A stretch of DNA of 64,000 nt. Origin: Lachnospiraceae bacterium (GTDB lineage: Bacteria > Bacillota > Clostridia > Lachnospirales > Lachnospiraceae). The position numbers and the translations under genes are program-made. Of this stretch, positions 35,977-45,564 are shown in pieces; the first letter of the stretch is position 1; each line of letters opens with the position of its first letter. The DNA lies in assembly GCA_026169045.1 (NCBI GenBank), contig JAPFDH010000033.1:1-64000 (forward strand), read 5' to 3'. Under the pieces are notes generated by a model. It saw only the letters and a list, made by a program, of their open reading frames with translations, was not told where the DNA came from and searched no databases.

Positions 35977-36687
35977 ATGGGAGAATTTGAGGGAAAAGTG
36001 GCAGTTATTACAGGAGGAGCCCACGGTATCGGTAAGTGTATTGCTGATCAATGGAAAAAGGAAGGGGCCAAAGTTTGTGTGATTGACATAGTAAAAGGGG
36101 AGCATTTTGTGGGAGATATCAGCAAAAAAGAGGTACTGGAAGCGTTTGTATCGTTTGTGATTGAGAAATATGGTCATGTGGATTATCTGGTGAATAATGC
36201 GCTCCCTCTTATGAAAGGAATTGAAAATTGTTCCTATGAAGAATTTCAATATGCGTTATCGGTAGGGGTGACGGCGCCTTTTTATCTTTCTAAATTATTT
36301 TGGAATCATTTTGCAGATAAGGGGGCGATTGTTAATATTTCCTCTTCCAGGGACCGTATGAGTCAGCCGCAGACAGAAAGTTATACAGCTGCGAAAGGTG
36401 GTATTGCCGCTCTTACGCATGCATTGGCCATGAGTTTTTCCGGAAAAGTACGTGTGAATTCCATTTCACCCGGCTGGATTGAAACATCCGGAAAGGTATT
36501 TGAGGGAGCAGATTGTCTTCAGCAGCCGGTAGGGCGAGTGGGAACTCCTGAGGATATTGCCAATATGGTATTATACTTGTGTTCAGAAAAAGCAGGATTT
36601 ATTAACGGGGAAAATATTTGTATTGATGGTGGAATGACAAAGCAGATGATCTATCATGGAGATTTTGGATGGTCTCTGCACAATTGA
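35977..36687 (+). CDS. Short-chain dehydrogenase/reductase
   Basis: A 236-residue Rossmann-fold oxidoreductase. The cofactor motif is TGGAHGIG (about residues 12-19), with NNA at about 70, the catalytic Ser in VNISSSRD (about 116) and YTAAKGG (Tyr about 131, Lys about 135). The adenine-ribose region has an acidic residue (VIDI), favouring NAD over NADP. The substrate is unknown. It is followed by a MITE copy and then by the terminator at 36888. Confidence 0.88.
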   Translation: MGEFEGKVAVITGGAHGIGKCIADQWKKEGAKVCVIDIVKGEHFVGDISKKEVLEAFVSFVIEKYGHVDYLVNNALPLMKGIENCSYEEFQYALSVGVTAPFYLSKLFWNHFADKGAIVNISSSRDRMSQPQTESYTAAKGGIAALTHALAMSFSGKVRVNSISPGWIETSGKVFEGADCLQQPVGRVGTPEDIANMVLYLCSEKAGFINGENICIDGGMTKQMIYHGDFGWSLHN

Positions 36688-36699
36688 AAGAAAAAATAT

Positions 36700-36865
36700 G
36701 TAACAGTTCAGCCCGCGCCATTCGTAAAACCGCGCTGCGTGTTTATTGTGGCTATCGCCACTGTTTTACTCATTTACAGGCGCTCAGCTCATAGGTCTGA
36801 CCGGGAGAGAAAATTATGCTTGCATAATTTTCTCTCCCGTTACAGCCCTATGGCTGAACTGTTAC
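36700..36865 (+). mobile_element. Repeat family B (MITE), copy 1
   Basis: A 166-bp element with perfect 14-bp terminal inverted repeats (GTAACAGTTCAGCC / GGCTGAACTGTTAC). It is flanked by an exact 8-bp direct repeat AAAAATAT (36692-36699 and 36866-36873). It encodes no protein. An internal 16-17-bp palindrome (GAGAGAAAATTATGC tt GCATAATTTTCTC) would form a long hairpin. GTAA ends and 8-bp duplications are the pattern of IS66-type elements. It lies between the SDR stop and the terminator at 36888. Confidence 0.9.
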
Positions 36866-36887
36866 AAAAATATGGAATAAAATTGAT

Positions 36888-36937
36888 AAAAACAGACGTT
36901 ATGAAATTGTTTCACCAATTTTGTAACGTCTGTTTTT
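36888..36937. terminator. Strong bidirectional terminator
   Basis: AAAAACAGACGTTA pairs perfectly with TAACGTCTGTTTTT, with further pairing AAATTG/CAATTT. It now lies 200 bases after the SDR gene, pushed apart by the MITE. Confidence 0.88.
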
Positions 36938-36993
36938 CGTTAGAAAGAAAGCAAACGGTTATCGTAGGATTACGTTGCAATTTACAAATATAC

Positions 36994-37022
36994 TTGACAG
37001 ATAGGTTTTGGTTTATTATACT
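36994..37022 (+). promoter_or_regulatory. Consensus promoter for the DUF2156-GNAT-cysK cluster
   Basis: TTGACA (36994-36999), a 17-bp spacer and TATACT (37017-37022). Confidence 0.85.
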
Positions 37023-37057
37023 TTCTATATCCTACTAAATAGATAGGATATAGAAAG
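37021..37057. promoter_or_regulatory. Perfect 14-bp dyad at the transcription start
   Basis: CTTTCTATATCCTA (37021-37034) and TAGGATATAGAAAG (37044-37057) overlap the end of the -10 and cover the expected start of transcription. It may be a repressor operator or a 5' hairpin. Confidence 0.75.
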
Positions 37058-37087
37058 TGTGTATTGGATATAAGGAGTTGGAGATAA

Positions 37088-37129
37088 TTGATTATTAAGA
37101 CCGATCATATAAATTTGATTGCAATGTAA
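37088..37129 (+). CDS. Possible 13-residue leader peptide
   Basis: A TTG start 10 bases after AAGGAG encodes MIIKTDHINLIAM and ends with TAA directly before the AAGGAG of the next gene. The arrangement suggests translational coupling, but so short a frame could be chance. Confidence 0.3.
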   Translation: MIIKTDHINLIAM

Positions 37130-37139
37130 GGAGCAGAAT

Positions 37140-38066
37140 ATGATGAATCTGGAGTTTAAAAAAGTGACCGCAGAAGACTGTCATAAGATGCTTCCGTTTT
37201 ATGGAATGCGGAATAACCGAACATGTGACAGTGTTTTTCTTGAAAGTTTCATTTGGAAAGAATTCTATCAAGTAAGTTACGCGATTTGGGAAAATAAAGC
37301 ACTTTTGTGGCTGATGGAGTATGAGGGAGAATATTTTTCCGCTATGCCATTGTGTGCGGAACGGGATTTGAAAGATGCATTTTTGATGTTGGAACAATAT
37401 TTTAATCATGTGCTTCAAGTTCCTTTGGTGATTCATTTGGCGGATGAAGACGCCGTGCGCTGTTTGGATTTATCCGGTGATGCGTATTGGATTGAAGAAC
37501 AGGAGGACGCAAAGGATTATTTATATGAAGGAACAGCATTGCGCACTTTGTCAGGATGAAAGCTGCATAAAAAGAAAAACCGTTTGAATACATTTATGCG
37601 TCAATATGAGAACCGCTTTATGTACCAAACACTTACTTGTGCCCACAAGACGGAAATGTGGAATTTTTTGGATGAGTGGAGAGCAGTAAAAGGTGAGGAA
37701 GGAGAAGAACATCTAGAGTATGAAATCCGGGGAATACAAGATATTTTAAATCATTGTTCCAGTTTGCCAGTTCGCATGGGAGGGATTTTTATTGATGGAA
37801 AATTAAAAGCCTTTTCCATAGGGAGTAAAAATGAATTGGAGAATATGGCAGTTATTCATATTGAAAAGGCGGATGCATCTATTCCAGGACTCTATCAGGC
37901 TATAAACCAATTATTCTTGCTTAACGAATTCCCGGATGTTAAGTGGGTGAATCGTGAGGATGATCTGGGATTGGAAGGACTTAGAAAGGCAAAAATGTCA
38001 TATTGTCCGGCTGATTTTGCAAAAAAGTATCTGGTAAAACAAAAGAGGTATGGGAATGACAGATAA
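37140..38066 (+). pseudogene. DUF2156-family gene interrupted by one in-frame TGA
   Basis: Two open stretches, 37140-37559 and 37560-38066, lie in the same frame and are separated only by a TGA at 37557-37559. The first ends YEGTALRTLSG and the second, read straight through, continues KLHKKKNRLNTF. Together they match the roughly 300-residue DUF2156 (phosphatidylglycerol-lysyltransferase-like, GNAT-fold) family end to end, including NREDDLGLEGLRKAK near the C-terminus. The start (37140 or 37143) follows AAGGAG. Either a nonsense mutation, a sequencing error, or readthrough. A TTG at 37584 could restart the second half. Confidence 0.8.
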
Positions 38067-39147
38067 ACAATTAAATGTGGATAAGAGGGATGATGATTCC
38101 ATTCGCTATTTGAACCGGGATGAAAAAGAGAGGACGAAACGTTTATGGGAATCTTGCTTTGCCGAAGATTCAAACGAATTTGTCTCTTATTATTATAAAG
38201 AAAAAATTCAGCAAAATCGAATACTGGTCAAACTGGACGGAAATGATGTTATTACGATGCTGCATAGGAATCCATACCAGATAAGAATGAGAAAGAAACA
38301 TTGGAATGTGGATTATATTGTGGGTGTAGCTACACGTTATGACAGAAGAAAAAAAGGTTATATGGAAAAAGTTCTGATTACCTGTCTCAATGATATGAAT
38401 CGGGAACATATGCCATTTACTTTTTTGATGCCTGTTTCAGAAGCGATCTATTATCCTTATTCGTTTCGTTTTGTAGAGTGGGAAAAATGTTTTTCTCTAA
38501 ATCAAAACGAGAATCTGGAGCGAAAGGAAGTTTCGGAAAATGAATACGAATGCACTATGGCAAGTGAATGGATGATGAAATGGATAAAATCACAATATGA
38601 AATGTCAACGGTAAGAGATTCGGAGTATGTCAAACGTTTGATTCAGGAATTGAAGAGCGAACAGGGGAAATTGGAATTTTTATTAGACAGAGGAAACATA
38701 GTGGGGTTACAGGCATTTTGGGGAATGAAACAACGGGAACAGAGATTGCTGTATATCGGGAAAGAATGGTGTGAACAAAAAGAAAGAAAACCGCGCATTA
38801 TGGCACGAATTACAGATGTAATGACATTTCTCCCGGAGTTTTGCCTGATGCAGCCTGGAACGCTTCGAGTGGAATTGAGGCTGAAAGATGAACAAATTGA
38901 GCAGCAAAATTCTGTGTTCTTTTGGGAAATAACAGAACAGGGAAGTGAAATAAAAAAGGGTAACCAGAAGGAAAAGAAGCAATCGGACGACACCATTGTT
39001 TTAAATGCTACCATTGGAGAGATAACGGAGTGGCTTTTTGGAGTTCGGACACCGAAAGATATTTGGAGAGAACAAAAATCGGATGAAATAGATAGGCTAA
39101 ATAAAATAAGAACAATAAAAACCATTTTTTTTGATGAGATTGTTTAA
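38056..39147 (+). CDS. GNAT-family N-acetyltransferase, Eis-like
   Basis: A 363-residue protein with an N-terminal GNAT domain. The acetyl-CoA loop is in [19 protein letters not shown] (about residue 91-109), followed by a second GNAT-like half. The C-terminal region resembles the SCP2-like domain of Eis proteins. The ATG at 38056 (or 38050) overlaps the end of the DUF2156 gene, so the two are probably translationally coupled. Eis proteins acetylate amines on small molecules or aminoglycosides; the substrate here is unknown. Confidence 0.78.
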   Translation: MTDKQLNVDKRDDDSIRYLNRDEKERTKRLWESCFAEDSNEFVSYYYKEKIQQNRILVKLDGNDVITMLHRNPYQIRMRKKHWNVDYIVGVATRYDRRKKGYMEKVLITCLNDMNREHMPFTFLMPVSEAIYYPYSFRFVEWEKCFSLNQNENLERKEVSENEYECTMASEWMMKWIKSQYEMSTVRDSEYVKRLIQELKSEQGKLEFLLDRGNIVGLQAFWGMKQREQRLLYIGKEWCEQKERKPRIMARITDVMTFLPEFCLMQPGTLRVELRLKDEQIEQQNSVFFWEITEQGSEIKKGNQKEKKQSDDTIVLNATIGEITEWLFGVRTPKDIWREQKSDEIDRLNKIRTIKTIFFDEIV

Positions 39148-39191
39148 GTGAAAGGATACCATGGAAAAGAGATTGGATGGAGGAAAATAAA

Positions 39192-40124
39192 ATGGAACAG
39201 ATAAAAAACAGTGTAACGGAACTGATTGGAAAAACACCAATGTTGCGCTTGCATCAGTATTGTAAAGAAAAAAATATTTTGGGTGTCGATTTGTTGGGAA
39301 AATTGGAATATTTCAATCCCACAGGATCAATAAAAGACAGAATTGCTGTGGCTATGATAGAAGATGCGGAAAAAAAAGGAACTTTGAAACCAGGATCTAC
39401 CATTATCGAACCGACTTCAGGTAATACAGGAATTGGTTTGGCGGCCATCGCGGCGGCAAAGGGGTATCGAATTATTCTTACGCTTCCGGATACGATGAGT
39501 GTGGAGAGAAGAACACTGCTCAAAGCATATGGAGCAGAGCTCATCTTAACAGAGGGAGCAAAAGGTATGAGAGGTGCCATTGAAAAGGCAGATGAACTTT
39601 GCGGGATGATTCCGGATGCTGTGATCCTGAAACAATTTCAAAATAATGCAAATCCAGATGCACATCATAGGACGACAGGGCCGGAAATTTGGGAACAGAC
39701 AGAAGGAAAGGTGGATATTTTTGTGGCTGGCGTAGGAACAGGGGGAACCATAAGCGGAGTGGGAAACTATTTAAAAGAAAAAAATCCCAATGTTCAGATT
39801 ATTGCTGTGGAACCGGCAGCCAGTCCGGTTTTATCAGGTGGGAAAGCGGCTCCCCATATGATTCAGGGCATTGGAGCGGGATTTATTCCAGACACATTAA
39901 ATACAAAGGTGTATGATGAGATTATAACAGTGGAAAATGAAGAGGCATTGGAAACTGGCCGCATCTTTGCCAAAACAGAAGGTGTTTTGGCGGGAATATC
40001 CTCCGGTGCTGCTTTAAAGGCAGCGGAATATGTGGCGAAAAGACCGGAAAACAGAGGGAAAACTATAGTGGTTCTTTTACCTGACTCTGGCGACCGATAC
40101 TTATCGACAGCCATGTTTCAATAG
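39192..40124 (+). CDS. cysK: Cysteine synthase A (O-acetylserine sulfhydrylase)
   Basis: A 310-residue PLP enzyme making cysteine from O-acetylserine and sulfide. The PLP lysine is in [11 protein letters not shown] (Lys about 43), substrate loop [10 protein letters not shown] (about 70), phosphate-binding loop [12 protein letters not shown] (about 178) and SSGAA (about 265). Start 39192 is chosen because GGAGG lies 8 bases upstream; ATG 39177 precedes that site. It lies last in the DUF2156-GNAT-cysK cluster. Confidence 0.95.
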   Translation: MEQIKNSVTELIGKTPMLRLHQYCKEKNILGVDLLGKLEYFNPTGSIKDRIAVAMIEDAEKKGTLKPGSTIIEPTSGNTGIGLAAIAAAKGYRIILTLPDTMSVERRTLLKAYGAELILTEGAKGMRGAIEKADELCGMIPDAVILKQFQNNANPDAHHRTTGPEIWEQTEGKVDIFVAGVGTGGTISGVGNYLKEKNPNVQIIAVEPAASPVLSGGKAAPHMIQGIGAGFIPDTLNTKVYDEIITVENEEALETGRIFAKTEGVLAGISSGAALKAAEYVAKRPENRGKTIVVLLPDSGDRYLSTAMFQ

Positions 40125-40133
40125 AAGAAATAT

Positions 40134-40257
40134 CCGCGCACGGTTTGTTGTCTGGGCGTAAACGATGAGAAACACGCAAAGCGAGTTTCCCACGTTCGCG
40201 GACAGTCGCCGTATGCGTATGCAAGCACCCGCGCACGGCTTGTTGTCTGGGCGTAAA
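40134..40257 (+). repeat. Repeat family A, copy 3 (with duplicated end)
   Basis: A full element (40163-40257, CGATGAGAAAC end first) is directly preceded by an extra partial copy (40134-40162). The 29-bp segment CCGCGCACGG(T/C)TTGTTGTC...GCGTAAA therefore appears twice, one mismatch apart. It follows the cysK stop by 9 bases. Confidence 0.88.
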
Positions 40258-40258
40258 T

Positions 40259-40302
40259 AAAAGGAAGTAGCAGTCGTTTGGATGACTGCTCTTCCTTTTT
40301 TT
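40259..40302 (+). terminator. Intrinsic terminator
   Basis: AAGGAAGTAGCAGTCG pairs with TGACTGCTCTTCCTT, then seven T. It ends the cysK transcript beyond the family A repeat. Confidence 0.9.
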
Positions 40303-40331
40303 GTGGAAAAGTGGGAATTGTCAGCTAAAAT

Positions 40332-41561
40332 TCAGGAACGAAGAATCATTTTTTGATATTGTTTTGGAGATACACCATTTATTTTTTTGAACACACGAAT
40401 AAAATAATTGATATCCTGGTAGCCGCATGCAGAAGCAATGGTGCCAATGGAAAGAGATGAGGAATTAATTAAAATGATTGCATGACGAATTCGAATCTGA
40501 TGAATGTAATCGGTTAGTGTGGATTTTACTTCTTTTTTAAATAAACCGGAAAGATAGGTTTTTGTTAAATTGAAATGGTTGGCAAAAAAGGATAAATTTA
40601 AGTCTTCTGCATAATGAAAATCAATATAGGAAATGATATCTTTTATGACGGGAGAATATCCTTTCATAGCATGATTTTGTACAAGGAGGCAGTATTTATG
40701 AATAATATCGTTGGAGATCACGGTTAATTCCCGTTGTGAGCGGGCTTCATTGATTAATACAGCAAACTTAGTGGAAAGGTCGTCGACGTAAAGTGGATGA
40801 ACGCCTCCAATTTCAGCGGCTTTTCGGCATAAGGTATTTAGTATGATTTGAAAATTCTGGGTATTGCGAAGTAAATTTTCTGTCCGAGGCTGTATATGAA
40901 AGTTGCCGAATTTTTGATGAAGTTCTTTGGCATGTTTGTAATCCCCTTTTGAAATAGCGTCCAGCATTTGGGATTCCACGCGATAGCGTTCTTCTATGCT
41001 GGCGACTGCAAGTTCCGGATTTTTGCGCATTTTTCCGAGAAAAGGAGAGTGCTCAATGGAAGTGGTATTGTGATCAGGATAATACGTGACATTATAGCTG
41101 GTTTCGAATAGTCCGGATGCCAGGTTCAAAACAAGAGATTCCAAATGATTGAACGTAGGTATTACCGGGATCGAGGAATACACAGCCAAGATGTCATCAA
41201 AAAGAGAGGAAGGAATTTTATTTTTTTCCATAATTCTATGGATATCCGATAATTGCGGTGATTTTTCAAAAAATGGTCCGATGATAAAGAAAGAAGATTC
41301 ATATTCATTGAGGTATGTTTCCGGGATATGAAGATAAAAATAAGTCATTTCAAATTCATCGGTGAAACGAAGCATGGAAAGGGGAGTGACACGCTGAATC
41401 ATGAAAAGAAGCATTTGCTGATAAGCATTTCCTTCATATAAGCGAAGGCGAAATCCAAGATCGGTTTTATTGATGTTTGAATAATCTTTATAGAGAATGA
41501 TATTATTGACATTATAAGCGGTCAGAGCCTGCCGAAACAAATTAAGTTTACTAATTTCCAT
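40332..41561 (-). CDS. AraC-family regulator with long N-terminal domain
   Basis: A 409-residue regulator sharing its layout with the one at 30873-32060: about 300 residues of sensor with MLDAISKGDYKHAKELHQKFG, followed by the AraC DNA-binding domain (LSFFANHFNLTKTYLSGLFKKEV and IGTIASACGYQDINYFIRVFKKING). It is divergent from the GPH symporter-GH2 operon and most likely activates it. A 9-bp palindrome lies in the shared upstream region. Confidence 0.88.
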   Translation of the reverse strand: MEISKLNLFRQALTAYNVNNIILYKDYSNINKTDLGFRLRLYEGNAYQQMLLFMIQRVTPLSMLRFTDEFEMTYFYLHIPETYLNEYESSFFIIGPFFEKSPQLSDIHRIMEKNKIPSSLFDDILAVYSSIPVIPTFNHLESLVLNLASGLFETSYNVTYYPDHNTTSIEHSPFLGKMRKNPELAVASIEERYRVESQMLDAISKGDYKHAKELHQKFGNFHIQPRTENLLRNTQNFQIILNTLCRKAAEIGGVHPLYVDDLSTKFAVLINEARSQRELTVISNDIIHKYCLLVQNHAMKGYSPVIKDIISYIDFHYAEDLNLSFFANHFNLTKTYLSGLFKKEVKSTLTDYIHQIRIRHAIILINSSSLSIGTIASACGYQDINYFIRVFKKINGVSPKQYQKMILRS

Positions 41562-41630
41562 AGTAATCCTCCGTATTTTGTAAAGATCCAGAAAATCGTA
41601 TCATATTGTAGTAAAAAAGTAATATTTTAT

Positions 41631-41649
41631 TGCTATTTTTAAAATAGCA
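41631..41649. promoter_or_regulatory. 9-bp palindrome between the AraC and symporter genes
   Basis: TGCTATTTT-T-AAAATAGCA. Candidate binding site for the divergent AraC regulator. Confidence 0.45.
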
Positions 41650-41763
41650 TAATATCATACTATTTTCAATGTATTTTATCTCTGTTTTTATTTTGAAAAA
41701 AGGGTTATTGTGTTAAAGAAGGTTAGCGAGTCATTGCCAAAAGAAAAAGAAAAGGAGAAAGTT

Positions 41764-43167
41764 ATGCAGGAAAATCATGTAAAACCATTTGGCTTAAAAG
41801 ATAAAATAGGCTACATGTTTGGAGATTTCGGAAACGATTTTACATTTATGTTTTCCAGTATGTTTTTGATGGTATTTTATACCAAAGTATTGGGAATCAG
41901 CAGTGCAGCTGTAGGAACGTTATTTTTAGTTGCCCGGTTTGTCGATGCAGTCACAGATGTTACGATGGGACGAATTGTGGATAGTTGTAAACCGGGAAAA
42001 GACGGAAAATTTAAAAGATGGATACGGATTATGGCAGGTCCCGTAGCGTTAGCCAGTTTTTTGATGTATCAATCCGCATTGGCAGATGCTTCTATGCCGG
42101 TTAAGTATGTATATATGTATATCACTTATATTTTGTGGGGAAGCATTTGCTATACAGGTATTAATATTCCGTATGGTTCAATGGCTTCTGCCATAACAGA
42201 TAAACCGGAAGAGAGAACCGCTCTTTCCACATTCCGTAGTATCGGTGCGACATTGGCGAATCTGATTATTGGTGTGGGAGGACCGATGCTTATTTACACC
42301 ACTGACGCAAATGGTGCACAGGTGATTCGAAACGGTGGGGCAATTTTCCCGTTATTGGCCGGTATTTTTTCTGTGAGTGCAATTATTTGTTATATTGTTT
42401 GTTATAAGTGTACGACAGAACGTGTCAAGATTGAAAGAGATCCTAATGAACAGAAGATTACATTAAAAGATACAATCAAAGCGGTATTTACCAGCCGGGC
42501 ATTGCTGGGTATCGTGGCAGCTGCCATATTCCTGCTTTTGAGTTCCCTGCTGCTGGGAAGCATTAATAATTATTTATATACCGATTATTTTGGAAGTTCA
42601 AAGGCTTTATCCACATATAATCTGATTACGATGATCTGTTCGCTTCTTCTGGCTACAGTGGTTGGAACCATTGCGAAGAAATTCGGGAAAAAAGAATCGG
42701 CAGCAGTGGCTACGGCATTCACTGGAATTGTATTCATCGTACTGGGATTTTTGCGCATTACCAATGTGTGGATTTATGTAGCCATTACGGCCATTGGATA
42801 TATTGGAGTAAACTATTTCAATATGGTGATTTGGGCTAATTTGACAGATGTAATTGATGATATTGAAGTACAGGCAAAAGAACGGCAGGATGGCGTGGTA
42901 TATGGTGTATATTCATTTGCGAGAAAGATCGGACAGGCTTTGGCCGGAGGACTGGGAGGATACGCGTTATCCATTATTGCATACGATGAAAAAGCTGTAA
43001 CGCAGACGCAGAGTGTATTAAAGGGCCTTTACAATTTGGGAACATTTGTGCCGGGTATTCTTTTCTTATGTGTAGCAATTATGCTGGCGTTTGTATATCC
43101 ATTGTCGAAGAAACGTGTGGAGAAAAATGCACAGGTTCTTCGTGAGAGAAGAAAAAATCTGGAATAA
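41764..43167 (+). CDS. GPH-family sugar:cation symporter, probable hexuronide carrier
   Basis: A 467-residue, 12-helix transporter of the glycoside-pentoside-hexuronide:cation symporter group. The N-terminal segment GLKDKIGYMFGDFGNDFTFMF, with the polar helix DAVTDVTMGRIVD (about residues 60-72) and YGSMASAITDKPEERTALS (about 140), is typical of MelB/UidB-like carriers. The start at 41764 follows AAGGAGAAAG; the upstream in-frame GTG (41710) has no site. The GH2 gene follows after 31 bases, so uptake of beta-glycosides with a hexuronic acid is likely. Confidence 0.88.
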   Translation: MQENHVKPFGLKDKIGYMFGDFGNDFTFMFSSMFLMVFYTKVLGISSAAVGTLFLVARFVDAVTDVTMGRIVDSCKPGKDGKFKRWIRIMAGPVALASFLMYQSALADASMPVKYVYMYITYILWGSICYTGINIPYGSMASAITDKPEERTALSTFRSIGATLANLIIGVGGPMLIYTTDANGAQVIRNGGAIFPLLAGIFSVSAIICYIVCYKCTTERVKIERDPNEQKITLKDTIKAVFTSRALLGIVAAAIFLLLSSLLLGSINNYLYTDYFGSSKALSTYNLITMICSLLLATVVGTIAKKFGKKESAAVATAFTGIVFIVLGFLRITNVWIYVAITAIGYIGVNYFNMVIWANLTDVIDDIEVQAKERQDGVVYGVYSFARKIGQALAGGLGGYALSIIAYDEKAVTQTQSVLKGLYNLGTFVPGILFLCVAIMLAFVYPLSKKRVEKNAQVLRERRKNLE

Positions 43168-43198
43168 ATCAATATGAAATAAGTGAGGAGGATAAGAA

Positions 43199-45496
43199 AT
43201 GAGACAGGAAATTTCTCTAAATCAGTCATGGTATTTTTCAAAAGGGGAGACAATTCCAAAAACAGTGGAAATGGCGAAAGAACAGGGATTTTGTGAAATA
43301 CAGGTTCCACATACGTATAATGGATGGGACGGCCAGGATGGCGGAGGCGATTATTATAAAGGAAAAGCCGTATATCTGAAAGAAATTAAAAAACCGGATA
43401 TTCCCGCTGATTCCAGAGTTTATATCGAATGGGAAGGTGTCAATTCCATTGCGGAAATCTTTATAAACGGGGAAAAGGTAAAGGAACATCGGGGCGGATA
43501 TTCTGCGTTTCGGGTAGATGTGACAGAAAAGCTGGAAGATGGAAAGTCGGCAGTGTTGGCTGTTGTGGTAGATAATTCCAATCATTCCGATGTGTATCCT
43601 CAAATGGCGGATTTTACATTCTATGGAGGTATTTATAGGAATGTGAAAATGCTTGTGGTTTCACCGACCCATTTTTGCCTGGATTATTATGGAAGTAAAG
43701 GAATTGCATTTTCATCGCAAAGACAGGGAAATGATGCAAAAATTAAGCTATCTGCCTGGATTACCAATCCAAAAGAGAGTGATGCAGTGCAGTTTGAGCT
43801 GATAGATGAGGATGGGGATACGGTTTCAGAATGTTTTGTACCTGCCAAAGAATATACGGAGACAGCAGCACGGATTGAAAATGTCCATCTTTGGCAGGGT
43901 GTGGAAGATCCATACCTTTATACGGTCGTTGCCCGTCTGATTCGCCACAATGAAGTGTTAGATGAAGTGGAAGCAGAACTGGGTGTGAGAGAATTTTATG
44001 TGGATCCGGAAAAAGGATTTTTCTTAAATGGAAAATCTATGCCGCTGCGTGGGGTATCACGTCATCAGGATATGCTGGGGAAAGGAAATGCACTGACGGA
44101 AGAAGATCACTGGGAGGATGCTTACCAGATTGCTGAACTGGGGGCAAATACAATTCGTCTGGCTCATTATCAACATAATCAGGCGTTTTATCAGGCCTGC
44201 GATGCCCTGGGATTTATTGTGTGGGCTGAAATTCCGTTTATATCTGCCATGAATCGTGATCCAAAAGGACATGAAAACTGCAGAGAACAGATGAAAGAGT
44301 TGATTTATCAGAACTTTAATCACCCCTCCATTTGTTTTTGGGGAATCTCCAATGAGATTACCATAGGTGGAGAAGTGCCGGGATTATATGAAAATCTTGT
44401 GGATTTGAACCATTTAGTGAAAGAATTGGATGACACCCGTTTGACGACCATGGCACAGGTATCCATGTTGCCAAAGGATTCCAAGCAGAACCAGATTACA
44501 GATGTAGTAAGCTATAATCATTATTTTGGATGGTATGGTGGAGACTATACGATGAATGAGGAATGGTTTGATGCATTCCATCAAATGCATCCGGATCGTC
44601 CGTTTGGGGTATCCGAATATGGCTGCGAAGGAATTATAAGCTGGCACACCGATACTCCGAAATGTAAGGATTATTCAGAAGAATATCAGGCAATTTACCA
44701 TGAACATATGGCAAAAATTATTGCAGAACGTCCGTATCTGTGGGCAACTCATATCTGGAATATGTTTGATTTCGGATGTGATGCAAGAGATGAGGGCGGC
44801 GTAAAAGGACGCAATAATAAAGGCCTGGTAACCATGGACAGAAAAGTAAGAAAGGATGCTTATTATGTATATAAAGCATATTGGTCAAAGGAACCGTTTG
44901 TGTACATTACCGGAAGACGGTATGCAGAGCGTCCATATGATACGATGACAGTTAAGGTATATTCCAATCAGCCGGAAGTGACACTTCGTGTGAATAATGG
45001 AGAAGCGATTACAATGAAAGGGGATAAAATATTCCTTTTTGAAGATGTGAAATTAAACGAGACGATTAACTTTGTAACAGCCAGCGCAGACGGATGTAAG
45101 TCAGATACCGTTACCTGGGTTCGTACAAAAGATCCGAATCCATGTTATGTAAAACCGCAGGAAGAAGAGGATGACCGGGATGGTGTAAAGAACTGGTTTG
45201 ATGAAGTGGATGATGAAGCAACATTGCCGGAACTGAGCTTTAAAGAAGGATTTTACAGTGTAAAAGATACAGTAGCTGATATTTTACAGCATGAAGAAGC
45301 CGGAACCATTTTGGTGGATGCCATTAACAAGTACGGAAGTATGAAAGTAAAGAAGTCGATGATGGGTATTATGTCTGGTATTCCGGTGGAAGATATGATG
45401 GGAATGGTTTCTTCTAACAAGGAAACAGCAGAAATTATTTTGAAAAGGGCGAATGCCGCTCTTCAGAAAATTGCAAAAAATACAGACCAGTTATAA
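43199..45496 (+). CDS. Glycoside hydrolase family 2 (beta-glucuronidase/galactosidase-like), copy 2
   Basis: A 765-residue GH2 enzyme paralogous to the one at 32205. The sugar-binding sandwich, immunoglobulin-like and barrel domains are followed by a C-terminal helical extension. The acid/base Glu is at about 386 (WGISNEI) and the nucleophile Glu at about 473 (GVSEYG). NNKG near residue 540 fits the glucuronate-recognising NxKG motif but is not exclusive to glucuronidases. GAGGAGGAT precedes the ATG. Co-transcription with the symporter and proximity to uxuA/uxuB support a hexuronide substrate. Confidence 0.9.
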   Translation: MRQEISLNQSWYFSKGETIPKTVEMAKEQGFCEIQVPHTYNGWDGQDGGGDYYKGKAVYLKEIKKPDIPADSRVYIEWEGVNSIAEIFINGEKVKEHRGGYSAFRVDVTEKLEDGKSAVLAVVVDNSNHSDVYPQMADFTFYGGIYRNVKMLVVSPTHFCLDYYGSKGIAFSSQRQGNDAKIKLSAWITNPKESDAVQFELIDEDGDTVSECFVPAKEYTETAARIENVHLWQGVEDPYLYTVVARLIRHNEVLDEVEAELGVREFYVDPEKGFFLNGKSMPLRGVSRHQDMLGKGNALTEEDHWEDAYQIAELGANTIRLAHYQHNQAFYQACDALGFIVWAEIPFISAMNRDPKGHENCREQMKELIYQNFNHPSICFWGISNEITIGGEVPGLYENLVDLNHLVKELDDTRLTTMAQVSMLPKDSKQNQITDVVSYNHYFGWYGGDYTMNEEWFDAFHQMHPDRPFGVSEYGCEGIISWHTDTPKCKDYSEEYQAIYHEHMAKIIAERPYLWATHIWNMFDFGCDARDEGGVKGRNNKGLVTMDRKVRKDAYYVYKAYWSKEPFVYITGRRYAERPYDTMTVKVYSNQPEVTLRVNNGEAITMKGDKIFLFEDVKLNETINFVTASADGCKSDTVTWVRTKDPNPCYVKPQEEEDDRDGVKNWFDEVDDEATLPELSFKEGFYSVKDTVADILQHEEAGTILVDAINKYGSMKVKKSMMGIMSGIPVEDMMGMVSSNKETAEIILKRANAALQKIAKNTDQL

Positions 45497-45564
45497 ATAA
45501 TACGATACGGGGCAGATTGCTGGAAAAGAAGTAATCCGCCCCGTATGAGTAAAAAGAAATATTT

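Noticed and set aside
36739-37038. 99-codon frame starting in the MITE
   Set aside because: It runs through the repeat, the terminator and a promoter; not a plausible gene.
37557-37600. Selenocysteine at the TGA in the DUF2156 gene
   Set aside because: No SECIS-like hairpin is seen after the TGA, and homologous proteins do not have cysteine there; lysine-rich sequence is expected.
43199-45496. NxKG motif taken as proof of glucuronidase activity
   Set aside because: Related GH2 galactosidases can carry similar residues, so specificity is left as inference from the locus.
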